Assembly (NCBI GenBank): GCA_046331225.1
Contig: JAXLRF010000003.1
Span: 496,001-560,000, forward strand
Source: VFMC01 sp046331225
GTDB lineage: Bacteria; Actinomycetota; Acidimicrobiia; Acidimicrobiales; Ilumatobacteraceae
DNA length: 64,000 nucleotides
Reading direction: 5' to 3'
Shown: one piece after another, positions 34,346 to 43,191 of the stretch
Position numbering within the stretch: the first letter of the stretch is position 1
How the letters are laid out: each line of letters begins with the position of its first letter
Position numbers and translations under genes: made by a program
The notes under the pieces: generated by a model
The model's input: the letters and a program-made list of their open reading frames with translations, nothing else
Told to the model about the DNA's origin: nothing
Database searches by the model: none

Positions 34346-35693
34346 CCGTCGTCGTCCGCCGCGGGGCGGTCGGGCGGTTGATCGACCGACCCGTCGCACG
34401 CACGGCCGGATGCGTCGGGCGCACGTTGCCGGCCGCCTGCCACCGGGGCAGGACCGACATCGGCGTGTTGAGCATCAGCGCCGCGATGAGACCCACCGTC
34501 GCGAGACCCGGCGTGAGGAGCACGTCCTCGGTGACGCTCGTGATGACGGTCGCGGTCCACAGGCCGAGGCAGGCGGGCACGGCGGGCGAGATGTCGCCGG
34601 CGAGGATCCGTCGGCCGATGCGCAACACCGCGGCGATGTAGGCGAACAGCACCAGAGCCACACCGATCGCGCCGTACTCGAGCCACTGGTCGAGCAGGCC
34701 CTGGTGGGCGTTGCCGACGTCCCACTGGGCGGCGTGTTGCAGGTCGGCGAGGCCGTTGTTGCCGGTCTCCCAGAAACCAGCCGGGCCGTACCCGGCCCAC
34801 CGGTGGGCGCCGATCGCACGCCAGACGTAGTCCCAGATGAGCGTGCGGCCGGTGAGCGACGAGTCCTTGCCGAACAGGCCGAAGATCTGGGCGCGCAAGC
34901 CGATGACGATCGCGCCGAGGATCAGGGCGAGCCCGGCGATGATGAACGTGCTGCCGCTCTGGCCGCGGCGACGCTCGACGATGATGCGCGTGCTGAGGGC
35001 CTGCAGCACGGCGATCGACACGGCGGCGATCATCGCCGTCGAGCTGCGGCACAGCACGAGCAGCACGATGACGAGCGCGGTGTACGACACGCGCAGCCAG
35101 TGGCGGCGGATCGCGGCGCGCACCGAGAAGCCCAGCACCAGAGCCCCTGCCAACGAGTTCTTCTGGTAGAAGAAGCTGCGCAGGCCGAGGGACTCGAGCT
35201 CGCCCTGGCCCGCCGAGAACGCGCGGCCGGGGCGTACGGCGGCGTCGATCAGCACCACGACGGCCAACACCACCGAGGCGCCGGCCAGGAACGACAGCAC
35301 GCCGCGGGCGTCGAACACGCTGCCCGCCACGTGCACCGACAGCACGAGGGCCAGCGCGAGCGCGGCCTCCTGGATGCCGGCTTTCAGATCGCCCGTGGTC
35401 CAGCCGATCGACATCAGCACCCACACCAGGATCGGGAACAGCCAGGGGTCGATCTTCACCTCGCGCAGCGGTTTGGTGCGGATCCCGACGATGACGAACA
35501 GCCCGACGGTGGCGGGCACGAGCAGGATCTGCGCCTGCCACATGTACGGCACCTGCATGAGCGACCCGAACAGGGCCAGGAACAGCGCGACCCCGATCGC
35601 GAACGGAATGCGTCCGGGCGCGTCGGGGTCGGGCAGCGGACCCGTGCGCACCATCGGTGGCACGCGGGTGCGGGGCAGATCGGTCGCGGTCAT
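34314..35693 (-). CDS. Wzy-like O-antigen/exopolysaccharide polymerase
   Basis: 459 residues with about ten hydrophobic helices; O-antigen ligase/polymerase (Wzy_C) features include SFFYQKNSLAGALVLGFS, the large periplasmic loop GRTLIWDYVWRAIGAHRWAG and NAHQGLLDQWLEYGAIGVAL. These enzymes join lipid-linked repeat units outside the membrane. ATG overlaps the stop of the Wzz-like gene (ATGA). The last ~45 residues are a polar Thr/Arg-rich tail, part of which is encoded opposite the end of the TgpA-like gene. Confidence 0.8.
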   Translation of the reverse strand: MTATDLPRTRVPPMVRTGPLPDPDAPGRIPFAIGVALFLALFGSLMQVPYMWQAQILLVPATVGLFVIVGIRTKPLREVKIDPWLFPILVWVLMSIGWTTGDLKAGIQEAALALALVLSVHVAGSVFDARGVLSFLAGASVVLAVVVLIDAAVRPGRAFSAGQGELESLGLRSFFYQKNSLAGALVLGFSVRAAIRRHWLRVSYTALVIVLLVLCRSSTAMIAAVSIAVLQALSTRIIVERRRGQSGSTFIIAGLALILGAIVIGLRAQIFGLFGKDSSLTGRTLIWDYVWRAIGAHRWAGYGPAGFWETGNNGLADLQHAAQWDVGNAHQGLLDQWLEYGAIGVALVLFAYIAAVLRIGRRILAGDISPAVPACLGLWTATVITSVTEDVLLTPGLATVGLIAALMLNTPMSVLPRWQAAGNVRPTHPAVRATGRSINRPTAPRRTTTVSRGSRDATT

Positions 35694-37321
35694 GCCCGCG
35701 GGCGCTGCTCCTGCGTGAGCTGCACGTCGGCGGCCACGGTGGCGGCCGGGGTGCCGTCGGCCCCGTGCGAGCGACCCGCCGGCGTGCCGACCGGCAGCAG
35801 CTCGGCGTCGGTCGACCGGATCTGGTGCACCACGCCGGCCAGGGCGTCGAGGCGCTGACGCTTGAGCGGCATGGTGAGCACGACGGCGTCGGCCAGCTGC
35901 GCGAGCTGCACCGTGGTGGCCGAGTCGAGCAGCGGGCCGCCGTCGAACACGACGACGTGGGCGTGGCGCGAGGCGGCGTCGACGACGTCCTGCACGTTCT
36001 GGCGACGGATCGGGGCGTTGCCCGACTTGTCACCGAGGCCGACGACGGTGAGGCCGGGCACGCCGCTCGGCGTGAACGGGTCGCCCAGGTTGGGGCGGCG
36101 GCGCAGGCCGTTGGCGTCGATCTCCTCGGTGTGGCTGAGGAGCGCCGCGATGCCGGGGCGGCCGGGCGCGAACAGCGAGGTGACCTCGGGGTGGCGCAGG
36201 TCGGCGTCGACGAGCAGCACCTGCGAACCGAGGGCGGCGTAGCGGTTGGCCATCGCCGCGGCCAGGGTGGTGGTGCCGGCCGAGCGCTCGGAGCCGGCGA
36301 CGACCACGACCAGCGGGGCGCCGGGTCGTGCCGAGGCCTCGGCGCGGACGCAGAGGTTGTCGACGAACGGGATGACGTTGGGCGGCAGGCTGCCGAGCGC
36401 GGCACGGCGCGACTTGGCGAGCGCGCGCGAGCGGGGCATCTCGCCGACGACCGGGCGGCCGAGCACGTCGGTGGCCTGCGCCGTGTCGAGCATGCGGGGC
36501 GAGAGGCGGCCGAGCAGCACGGCGACCACGAGGCCGACGAAGAAGCCACCGATGGCGCCGGCGTAGACGAGCATCGTGCGGGGCGGCTCGGGGTCGCTCG
36601 GCACGGTGCCGCGCTGGACGATCGAGCTGGTCACACGGAGGCGCTGGTCGACCTCGAGTGCGGTCTTGCTGGCGAGCAGCTGGGCGTACTCGGCCTGCAG
36701 GCTGTCCTTGCGCGAGACGAGATCGGGGGCGACCTGGTCGAGCGTCGGGATGAAGCCGACCGTGTTGTCCTGCACGAAGGCGTCGACGTACGGCTTCATC
36801 TTCGCGTCGATCTCCTGGTCGACGGCGTTGATCTCGGTGCTGAGGGCGTCGAGCTGGGCATCGAGCTTGTCGACCTCGGGACCCTGCTGTTCTTCGACGG
36901 CGGTGTTGATCCGCTCGAAGTACAGGTCCTGATAGGCGTCGGTGATCGCCTTCGACAGCTCGGGCTCGGCGGTCGAGGCGACGACGCGCACGATGTCGGT
37001 GCTGGTCTCGTGGGTGAACTCGACCGAGGCCTTCACCTCGCCGGTGGTGATGCCACCGCCGACCTTGTTGGCCACCTTCTCGGCCAGTGCGGTGGAGCGC
37101 AGCACGCTGAGCTCGCCGACGACGTAGCGGTCGGGATCGGAGGTGAACGACACGTTCACCCGCGACTCGCTGGGCGGCGTCACGAGCATGATGCCCTCGG
37201 ACTCGTAGTTCGAGCCCCCGGTGTTCTCGATGCCGAAGCCGGCCAGCGCGCCGAGCAGGGCACACACCAGCGGGACCCACAGGTACCGCCGGATCGCGCT
37301 GATCACGAAGGAAAGTTCCAC
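35690..37321 (-). CDS. Wzz chain-length regulator fused to BY-kinase-like domain lacking Walker A lysine
   Basis: 543 residues. Two membrane helices (about 12-30 and 250-271) flank an extracellular Wzz domain with coiled-coil segments (LDAQLDALSTEINAVDQEID). The cytoplasmic part resembles CpsD/CapB tyrosine kinases: GSERSAGTTT at 343-352 in place of Walker A, and LLVDADLRHP (369-378) as an intact Walker A'. The Walker A Lys is replaced by Thr350, and there is no Tyr cluster at the C terminus. It probably controls polymer length without normal kinase activity. GTG start; TAGACT and a 12-bp palindrome lie ~80 bases upstream. Overlaps the Wzy gene. Confidence 0.8.
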   Translation of the reverse strand: MELSFVISAIRRYLWVPLVCALLGALAGFGIENTGGSNYESEGIMLVTPPSESRVNVSFTSDPDRYVVGELSVLRSTALAEKVANKVGGGITTGEVKASVEFTHETSTDIVRVVASTAEPELSKAITDAYQDLYFERINTAVEEQQGPEVDKLDAQLDALSTEINAVDQEIDAKMKPYVDAFVQDNTVGFIPTLDQVAPDLVSRKDSLQAEYAQLLASKTALEVDQRLRVTSSIVQRGTVPSDPEPPRTMLVYAGAIGGFFVGLVVAVLLGRLSPRMLDTAQATDVLGRPVVGEMPRSRALAKSRRAALGSLPPNVIPFVDNLCVRAEASARPGAPLVVVVAGSERSAGTTTLAAAMANRYAALGSQVLLVDADLRHPEVTSLFAPGRPGIAALLSHTEEIDANGLRRRPNLGDPFTPSGVPGLTVVGLGDKSGNAPIRRQNVQDVVDAASRHAHVVVFDGGPLLDSATTVQLAQLADAVVLTMPLKRQRLDALAGVVHQIRSTDAELLPVGTPAGRSHGADGTPAATVAADVQLTQEQRPRA

Positions 37322-37499
37322 GTCGCCCTTTCGTCCCGCGCACGGCGGTCGTTCCGTCGGTCGACGGTGGCGGGTCGAGCCACCACGACCAGTAGGCGCC
37401 CGAGTCTAGATGCGCATCTCACCGAGACGGCCGCGCGAACACCCAGGGTGAGAACGAATGGGCAATACGACTCATGTACGGGTCACCCGGACGGTCGGA
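37322..37499 (-). promoter_or_regulatory. Promoter region of wzz-wzy pair with 12-bp palindrome
   Basis: The perfect palindrome AGATGCGCATCT (37408-37419) overlaps by one base the minus-strand -10 candidate TAGACT (37408-37403). The position suits an operator. The implied leader is ~75 bases. The rest, up to the hydrolase stop at 37500, is less GC-rich than average but shows no gene. Confidence 0.45.
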
Positions 37500-38720
37500 T
37501 CAGGGGAAACGGCTGCGCAGCCAGTCGGCGACGATCGCCAGGGCCTCGGGGCGGTGACCCTCGAGGTAGTGGGGGGCGCCTGTCAGCTCGACGTAGGTGG
37601 AGTCGGCGGCACCGCTCGCGTCGACGATCTCCTTGGCCTGCCACACCCGGATCTCGGTGTCGGCCGTCGGGTGCAGCAGGATCGTCGGCACCGTCACCCG
37701 GGGCATCGTGTCGGCCAGCTTCGCGTGGCTCGACAGGCCCGACCATGTGCTGAGCCAGCCGCGGGCCGTCATCGTGCGGGCGAGGCCACCGCGGCCGTAG
37801 TTGGCGTCGAACGGGTCGGGGAACGCGAACAGCGATCCCATCGGGCGCTCGTCGGGGTCGATCGAGAGATCGAGGTAGGCCGGGTCGGCGAGGGTGCGGT
37901 AGATGGTGAGGTACTTGGTGAACACGGCGCGGCGGCGCTGCTCGCGCCAGGCCACCGGGTCGACCGACGAGTCGATGCCACGCAGGCGACCGCCGGCGTC
38001 GACGGCTTCGGCGATGCTCGCCTTCGCGATCGCGTCGAGACGAGCCACGCGTGCCACCTGGGCCTCGCGGTAGCGGGCCACCCAGGCGGGGTCGTACGAG
38101 CAGGGCTGGGGCCACGGCCGCCAGCCGTTGTCCGGGTGGTACATGTCGAGCTCGGGGACGGTGCTGAACGGATCGGACTCGTCGGCGACGCTCGGGTCGA
38201 TCACCTGGTTCATGAACACGCCCTCGCCCGGGTGCGCCGCCATGCCGATCCAGCCGTCACCGATGCCGAGCTCGGCGTTCGCGAGGGCCATCAGGCTGCC
38301 GCCGCCCGAGTTGCCGAGCAGCACGACGGCCTCGGCACCGCGCCGGATCATCTCGTCGTACGCGGTCTTGACGTCGACGATGCACTGCTCGTGCAGGCAG
38401 TCGGTGTCGTTGTTCATGTACCGGGTGCCGAAACCGAGCACCGCGTAGCCGGCTGCGGCGAGCAGCGGGCAGGCGTAGTGCACGGAGAAGTCGCCGCGCG
38501 GATGGCTGAGGATCACGGCCGTCTTCCAGGGGGTGCCGACCGGCGGGGTCCAGAGGATGCAGCGCACCAACGCGCCGTCGGGGCTGACGAGGCGGATGCT
38601 CTCGCGACGGACCTCGACGCCCGGGTCGTCCTGTGGCAGCGGCCAGTAGTTGAGGCCGAAGGGCCGCTTCCCGCCGAGGTGGGGATCGTGGTACGGGCTC
38701 GCGACGTCGAGGTCCTGCAT
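37500..38720 (-). CDS. Alpha/beta-hydrolase fold protein
   Basis: 406 residues. The nucleophile elbow is VVLLGNSGGGS with Ser138; the acid is likely in LHPTADTEIR and the His in GAPHYLEGHR, all in the expected order. A 110-residue insertion between strands forms a cap. No signal peptide. Substrate unknown; dienelactone-hydrolase or peptidase-like activity are both possible. A TACGGT -10 box (38732-38727) lies six bases before the ATG, pointing to a leaderless transcript. It is divergent from the VOC gene. Confidence 0.75.
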   Translation of the reverse strand: MQDLDVASPYHDPHLGGKRPFGLNYWPLPQDDPGVEVRRESIRLVSPDGALVRCILWTPPVGTPWKTAVILSHPRGDFSVHYACPLLAAAGYAVLGFGTRYMNNDTDCLHEQCIVDVKTAYDEMIRRGAEAVVLLGNSGGGSLMALANAELGIGDGWIGMAAHPGEGVFMNQVIDPSVADESDPFSTVPELDMYHPDNGWRPWPQPCSYDPAWVARYREAQVARVARLDAIAKASIAEAVDAGGRLRGIDSSVDPVAWREQRRRAVFTKYLTIYRTLADPAYLDLSIDPDERPMGSLFAFPDPFDANYGRGGLARTMTARGWLSTWSGLSSHAKLADTMPRVTVPTILLHPTADTEIRVWQAKEIVDASGAADSTYVELTGAPHYLEGHRPEALAIVADWLRSRFP

Positions 38721-38780
38721 GGCCGCACCGTATCCGTGGCGTGACCGGCCGATCGCACCCTGGCACCTACGCTCGGGTCG
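38721..38780. promoter_or_regulatory. Divergent pair of leaderless-type promoters
   Basis: Minus strand: TACGGT (38732-38727), six bases from the hydrolase ATG. Plus strand: TACGCT (38768-38773), seven bases from the VOC-protein ATG. Neither gene has a Shine-Dalgarno site. The two -10 boxes are 35 bases apart, so polymerases on the two may compete. Confidence 0.6.
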
Positions 38781-39143
38781 ATGGAGCTGCGTGTGGTGAG
38801 GACGACGGACCGGTTCGACGAGGCGTGCGCGTTCTACGGCGACGTGCTCGGCTGGCCGGTCACCAAGGAGTGGGACGCCGACGAGGGGCAGGGCCGGGGC
38901 CGGATCTTCGGGTACGGCACGAGCGCGCGGGTCGAGCTGATCGAGGTGACCGCCGAGGCCGTCGAGCCGGTGCGCGGCGTGTTCGTGTCCGCCCAGGTGG
39001 ACGACGCGGCGGCGCTGGCCGACGCGCTCGACGGTGCGGGGATCGCGCTCGAGGCGCCGCTCACCGTGCAGCCGTGGGGGCACCGCAGCCTCACCGTGAT
39101 CGACCCGACCGGGCTGCGGGTGGTGATGTTCGAGGTGCTCTGA
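38781..39143 (+). CDS. VOC (glyoxalase/bleomycin-resistance) family protein
   Basis: 120 residues, one vicinal-oxygen-chelate unit pair: FDEACAFYGDVLGWPVTKEW opens the first beta-alpha-beta-beta-beta motif, and HRSLTVIDPTGLRVVMFE closes the second. A predicted leaderless ATG. Family members bind a metal and act in detoxification or ring cleavage, but the metal ligands are not all obvious here, so it may be a non-enzymatic binder. Confidence 0.75.
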   Translation: MELRVVRTTDRFDEACAFYGDVLGWPVTKEWDADEGQGRGRIFGYGTSARVELIEVTAEAVEPVRGVFVSAQVDDAAALADALDGAGIALEAPLTVQPWGHRSLTVIDPTGLRVVMFEVL

Positions 39144-39144
39144 G

Positions 39145-39157
39145 CCGACCCAGTCGG
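39145..39157. terminator. Small hairpin between convergent VOC and protease genes
   Basis: CCGAC (39145-39149) pairs with GTCGG (39153-39157) in the 15-base gap between converging stop codons. Weak, no T-tract. Confidence 0.3.
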
Positions 39158-39158
39158 T

Positions 39159-40361
39159 TCAGTCGGTGGCGCGAGCTGCGAGCGTGATCGTCAGCGCGAC
39201 GTCGGTGCCGCCCCGGGCGACGCCGAGCACGATCGTGGTGCCGGGCTCGAGATCGCGGATCGCGGCCATCAATGCCTCGTCGCCCTGCACGGCGACGGCG
39301 CCGCTGCCGGTGTCGATCGTGAGCACGACGTCGCCGACGCGCAGGCCGCCGAGGTCGGCTGGCGAGCCGGACTCGATCTGTACGACCGCGGCGCCGCTGC
39401 CGCCGTCGGCCCGCGACTCGAGCCCCACGCCGAGATAGCCCTCGCGCAGCGGTGTGCCGCCCGCAGCGGCCCGGAGCCGGTCGATCTCGGGCAGCAGCTC
39501 GGCCACGCCGATCGCGAAGCCGACGCTGTTGGCGGCGGTGTCGACGTCGCTGTAGGCGACCGCGGTGTTGATGCCGATCACGCGCCCGAAGGCGTTGGCG
39601 AGCGGCCCGCCCGAGTTGCCGGACGAGATCGCGGCGTCGGTCTGGACGAGGCCGTCGAGGATGCCGTTGCGGGTGGTGAGCGATCGGTCGAGCGCCGACA
39701 CCACGCCGCGGGTGACGCTCGGGTCGCCGTCGAGGTCGAGTGCGTACCCGATCGCCACCACGTCGTCGCCGACGCGCACGTCGTCGGGCGCGGCGAACAC
39801 GGCCGGGGTGAGGCCGGTGACGTCGACGTGCACGAGCGCGAGGTCGTTGGTCGGGTCGGCGGCGATGACGGCGCCGAGGCGGGGCTCGCTCTCGCCGGCC
39901 AGCCGCACCTGCACCGTCGACGCCTCGGCCACCACGTGGGCGTTGGTGAGGATCTCGCCGTCGGACGTGACGACGACACCGGTGCCCGACGCCTCACCGG
40001 CGTCACCGCCCTCGGAGCTGGTCCGCTGGATCGCGACCACGCTGGGGCCGAGCTGGGCGGCGACGACGGCCACGTCGATCGACGGTGGCTCGGCGTCGCG
40101 AGGTGCCGCGACGGTGAGGCCGAGGGTGCTCGGGCGGCGCGACGGGGTGTCACGTGCGGTGGCGAGGCGGTTGCCGGTCATCGCGCCGAGCAGGCCGGCG
40201 ATCCACGCCGCGGCGACGAGGGCCACGACCAGCACCGTGGCGCGCGAGCGACCGGTGCCGCGTGCGGTGCGACGTGCGGCGTCACGCTCGCGACGGCGAC
40301 GCGCGCGGCGCGACCGGGTGTCGTTCGGGCGCGGGGCGCCGAGGCCGATCGACGCCGGCAT
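39159..40361 (-). CDS. HtrA/DegP-like serine protease with PDZ domain
   Basis: 400 residues. A basic N terminus and one membrane helix (VLVVALVAAAWIAGLLGAM) are followed by a trypsin-like domain with the full triad: His in LTNAHVVAEAS, Asp in DLALVHVD and Ser in SSGNSGGPLA. A C-terminal PDZ domain (GSPADLGGLRVGDVVLTID) follows. Such proteins degrade or refold damaged proteins at the outer face of the membrane. Start ATG 40361 is chosen because longer starts would cross the rpsJ terminator and rpsJ itself. No clear ribosome binding site. Confidence 0.88.
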   Translation of the reverse strand: MPASIGLGAPRPNDTRSRRARRRRERDAARRTARGTGRSRATVLVVALVAAAWIAGLLGAMTGNRLATARDTPSRRPSTLGLTVAAPRDAEPPSIDVAVVAAQLGPSVVAIQRTSSEGGDAGEASGTGVVVTSDGEILTNAHVVAEASTVQVRLAGESEPRLGAVIAADPTNDLALVHVDVTGLTPAVFAAPDDVRVGDDVVAIGYALDLDGDPSVTRGVVSALDRSLTTRNGILDGLVQTDAAISSGNSGGPLANAFGRVIGINTAVAYSDVDTAANSVGFAIGVAELLPEIDRLRAAAGGTPLREGYLGVGLESRADGGSGAAVVQIESGSPADLGGLRVGDVVLTIDTGSGAVAVQGDEALMAAIRDLEPGTTIVLGVARGGTDVALTITLAARATD

Positions 40362-40462
40362 CAGGTGGTCGGTGGGCTGCTCGATGCGGCAAGTGTCGCC
40401 CCGGCCCTCCGACGCCGACACCCGCCGTGGGCCGAATGGGTCGAACGGCCCCGGGACGCGAA

Positions 40463-40490
40463 CGAGGGCGGCCCCGTGGGGCCGCCCTCG
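40463..40490 (-). terminator. Strong terminator hairpin after rpsJ
   Basis: CGAGGGCGGCCCC (40463-40475) and GGGGCCGCCCTCG (40478-40490) form a perfect 13-bp stem with a two-base tip, 26 bases downstream of the rpsJ stop. In the message the stem is followed only by UU and GC-rich sequence, as in many actinobacterial terminators. It would isolate tuf-rpsJ from the downstream protease gene. Confidence 0.75.
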
Positions 40491-40515
40491 TCTGCGATGT
40501 GAGCCGATCAGGTGA

Positions 40516-40833
40516 TCAGGCGCTCTGGATCTTGATCTCGATGTCGACACCGGCCGGCAGCTCGATGCGCTGCAGGCTGTCGATCGTCTTCGCGTTCGGG
40601 TCGACGATGTCGATGAGCCGCTTGTGGACGCGCATCTCGAAGTGCTCGCGAGAGTCCTTGTCGATGTGCGGGCCGCGGATGACCGTGTAGCGGTGCTTGT
40701 CGGTCGGCAGCGGGATCGGGCCGCGGATCGTGGCGTTGGTGCGGGTCACCGTCTCGACGATCTTGCGGGTCGACTGGTCGATGATCTCGTGATCGAACGC
40801 CTTGAGGCGGATGCGGATGCTGGACTGGGCCAT
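40516..40833 (-). CDS. rpsJ: 30S ribosomal protein S10, separated from the S10 cluster
   Basis: 105 residues. Starts with SSIRIRLKAFDHEIIDQSTR and ends with IVDPNAKTIDSLQRIELPAGV-type sequence, the full S10 core including VIRGPHIDKDSREHFEMR. S10 helps assemble the 30S head and is also NusE, a transcription antitermination factor. GGAGG precedes the ATG in the minus-strand message. It follows tuf by 29 bases as expected, but rplC does not follow: a terminator and ~23 kb of unrelated genes do. Confidence 0.97.
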   Translation of the reverse strand: MAQSSIRIRLKAFDHEIIDQSTRKIVETVTRTNATIRGPIPLPTDKHRYTVIRGPHIDKDSREHFEMRVHKRLIDIVDPNAKTIDSLQRIELPAGVDIEIKIQSA

Positions 40834-40862
40834 GGGGTGTGTCTCCTCCGTCGTCCGTCAGA

Positions 40863-42047
<1,185 letters not shown>

Positions 42048-42158
42048 GAAAATCTCCGTTGCTCGGGATCCAGTGGGTTGTCAAAGAACGCAGCGAGTGT
42101 AGCGACTCGCCGGGGAAAACACCCGTCCACGAGGCGGGTCGTGCGACATCATGCCGGC
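42048..42158 (-). promoter_or_regulatory. tuf promoter region
   Basis: Minus strand TACACT (42101-42096) is a good -10 box and predicts a ~40-base leader before the tuf ATG. It sits inside an imperfect inverted repeat, CGAGT (42094-42098) and ACTCG (42105-42109). A TTGACA occurs on the same strand downstream of the -10 (42083-42078), but no -10 partner follows it. Confidence 0.55.
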
Positions 42159-42635
42159 GTGATCGAGCGACTGCACCTGCGTCCCGCCACGACGGCCGAC
42201 CTGCCGGCGATCGCCCTGGTGTACCGGGCCGCGTCGCTGCACTGGGACGACACTCGTCAGTGGCTGCTCGAGCGGCCCGAGTTCCTGGCGATCGACGGCG
42301 GCGAACTGCTGGCCCGGCTCACGGTCGTGGCCGAGCGGGACGGCGAACTCGTGGGCTTCGCGTCGTGCACACGACCGCTCGACGGTCGTTCCGAACTCGA
42401 GGACCTGTTCGTGCTGCCCGACCGGATGGGCGGCGGCGTGGGCCGGGCGTTGGTGGACGCCGTGGCGAACTCGGCGGTGGCTGACGGGGCGGTGGTGCTC
42501 GACGTGACGGCGAACTCGAACGCGCTCGGCTTCTACGAGGCGGTCGGGTTCCGCACCGTCGGATCGGCCGACACACCTGGAGGCCCGGCGCCGCGCATGG
42601 TCCTGGCCCTCGACATCAGCGGTTCGGCCGGGTGA
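42159..42635 (+). CDS. GNAT-family N-acetyltransferase
   Basis: 158 residues from a GTG start; the long open frame upstream is antisense to tuf and not real. GNAT fold: LHLRPATTADLPAIALVYR, then LVGFASCTRPLDG, LEDLFVLPDRMGGGVGRAL (motif A, acetyl-CoA pyrophosphate loop) and LGFYEAVGFRTVG. Transfers acetyl from acetyl-CoA to an unknown amine. Divergent from tuf; ten bases before a RidA gene, so probably co-transcribed with it. Confidence 0.85.
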   Translation: MIERLHLRPATTADLPAIALVYRAASLHWDDTRQWLLERPEFLAIDGGELLARLTVVAERDGELVGFASCTRPLDGRSELEDLFVLPDRMGGGVGRALVDAVANSAVADGAVVLDVTANSNALGFYEAVGFRTVGSADTPGGPAPRMVLALDISGSAG

Positions 42636-42645
42636 GGATGCGGGC

Positions 42646-43119
42646 ATGAGCGCCGAGGCACGTCTGGTCGAGTTGGGGATCGAACTGCCGGCGGACAGCC
42701 CGCCGGCCGGTCTGTACGCGCCGGCGGTGACGAGCGGCGATCTGGTGTACCTGTCGGGCAGTGGTCCCGGCCGGCCCGAGGGTGGGTACGTGACCGGCAA
42801 GGTGGGGCTCGACGAGGGTGGCACCGTGTCGCTCGACGAGGCACGCGTCGCCGCCCGGCTGACGGGGTTGCAGTTGCTGACGCGCCTGCGCGCCGAGATC
42901 GGCTCGCTCGACCGCGTGGTGCGGGTGGTGAAGGTGCTCGGCATGGTCAACGGTGCGCCGGGCTTCCACCGCACGCCGGCCGTGATCGACGGCTGCAGCG
43001 AGCTGTTCATCGAGGTGTTCGGCGAGGCCGGCCGTGCGGCCCGGTCGGCGATCGGCGTGGCGGAGCTGCCCTTCGACATCTGCGTCGAGATCGAAGCGAT
43101 CGTCCAGATCCGCCCCTGA
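42646..43119 (+). CDS. RidA/YjgF-family enamine/imine deaminase-like protein
   Basis: 157 residues. The fold core VTSGDLVYLSGSGPG and the C-terminal motif ARSAIGVAELPFDICVEIEA contain the conserved Arg and Glu of RidA proteins, which hydrolyse reactive enamine or imine intermediates leaked by PLP enzymes. GTGAGGA precedes the ATG. A PLP-dependent aminotransferase gene starts 72 bases downstream, which fits that role, although it has its own promoter. Confidence 0.85.
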   Translation: MSAEARLVELGIELPADSPPAGLYAPAVTSGDLVYLSGSGPGRPEGGYVTGKVGLDEGGTVSLDEARVAARLTGLQLLTRLRAEIGSLDRVVRVVKVLGMVNGAPGFHRTPAVIDGCSELFIEVFGEAGRAARSAIGVAELPFDICVEIEAIVQIRP

Positions 43120-43165
43120 CCGGCGCCACCCCTCCGGAGGGCCGCGTTTCACCTGGTACATCGAT

Positions 43166-43185
43166 TGATATATCAGAGATATACT
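43166..43185 (+). promoter_or_regulatory. Leaderless promoter with palindromic operator upstream of aminotransferase
   Basis: TATACT (43180-43185) is an excellent -10 box six bases before the ATG at 43192. Immediately upstream is the perfect palindrome TGATATATCA (43166-43175), inside the most AT-rich stretch of the neighbourhood. The palindrome sits between the -10 and -35 positions, so a dimeric regulator bound there would block polymerase. Confidence 0.65.
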
Positions 43186-43191
43186 CCGGCG

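Noticed and set aside
31976..34399. 807-codon minus-strand frame over the TgpA-like gene
   Set aside because: Opposite strand of a membrane protein with clear motifs; very rich in Arg, Gly and His, without homology signs.
17183..40515. Island considered as a transposon- or phage-borne insertion
   Set aside because: No transposase, integrase, att-like direct repeats or tRNA at the borders, and codon use is like that of the surroundings.
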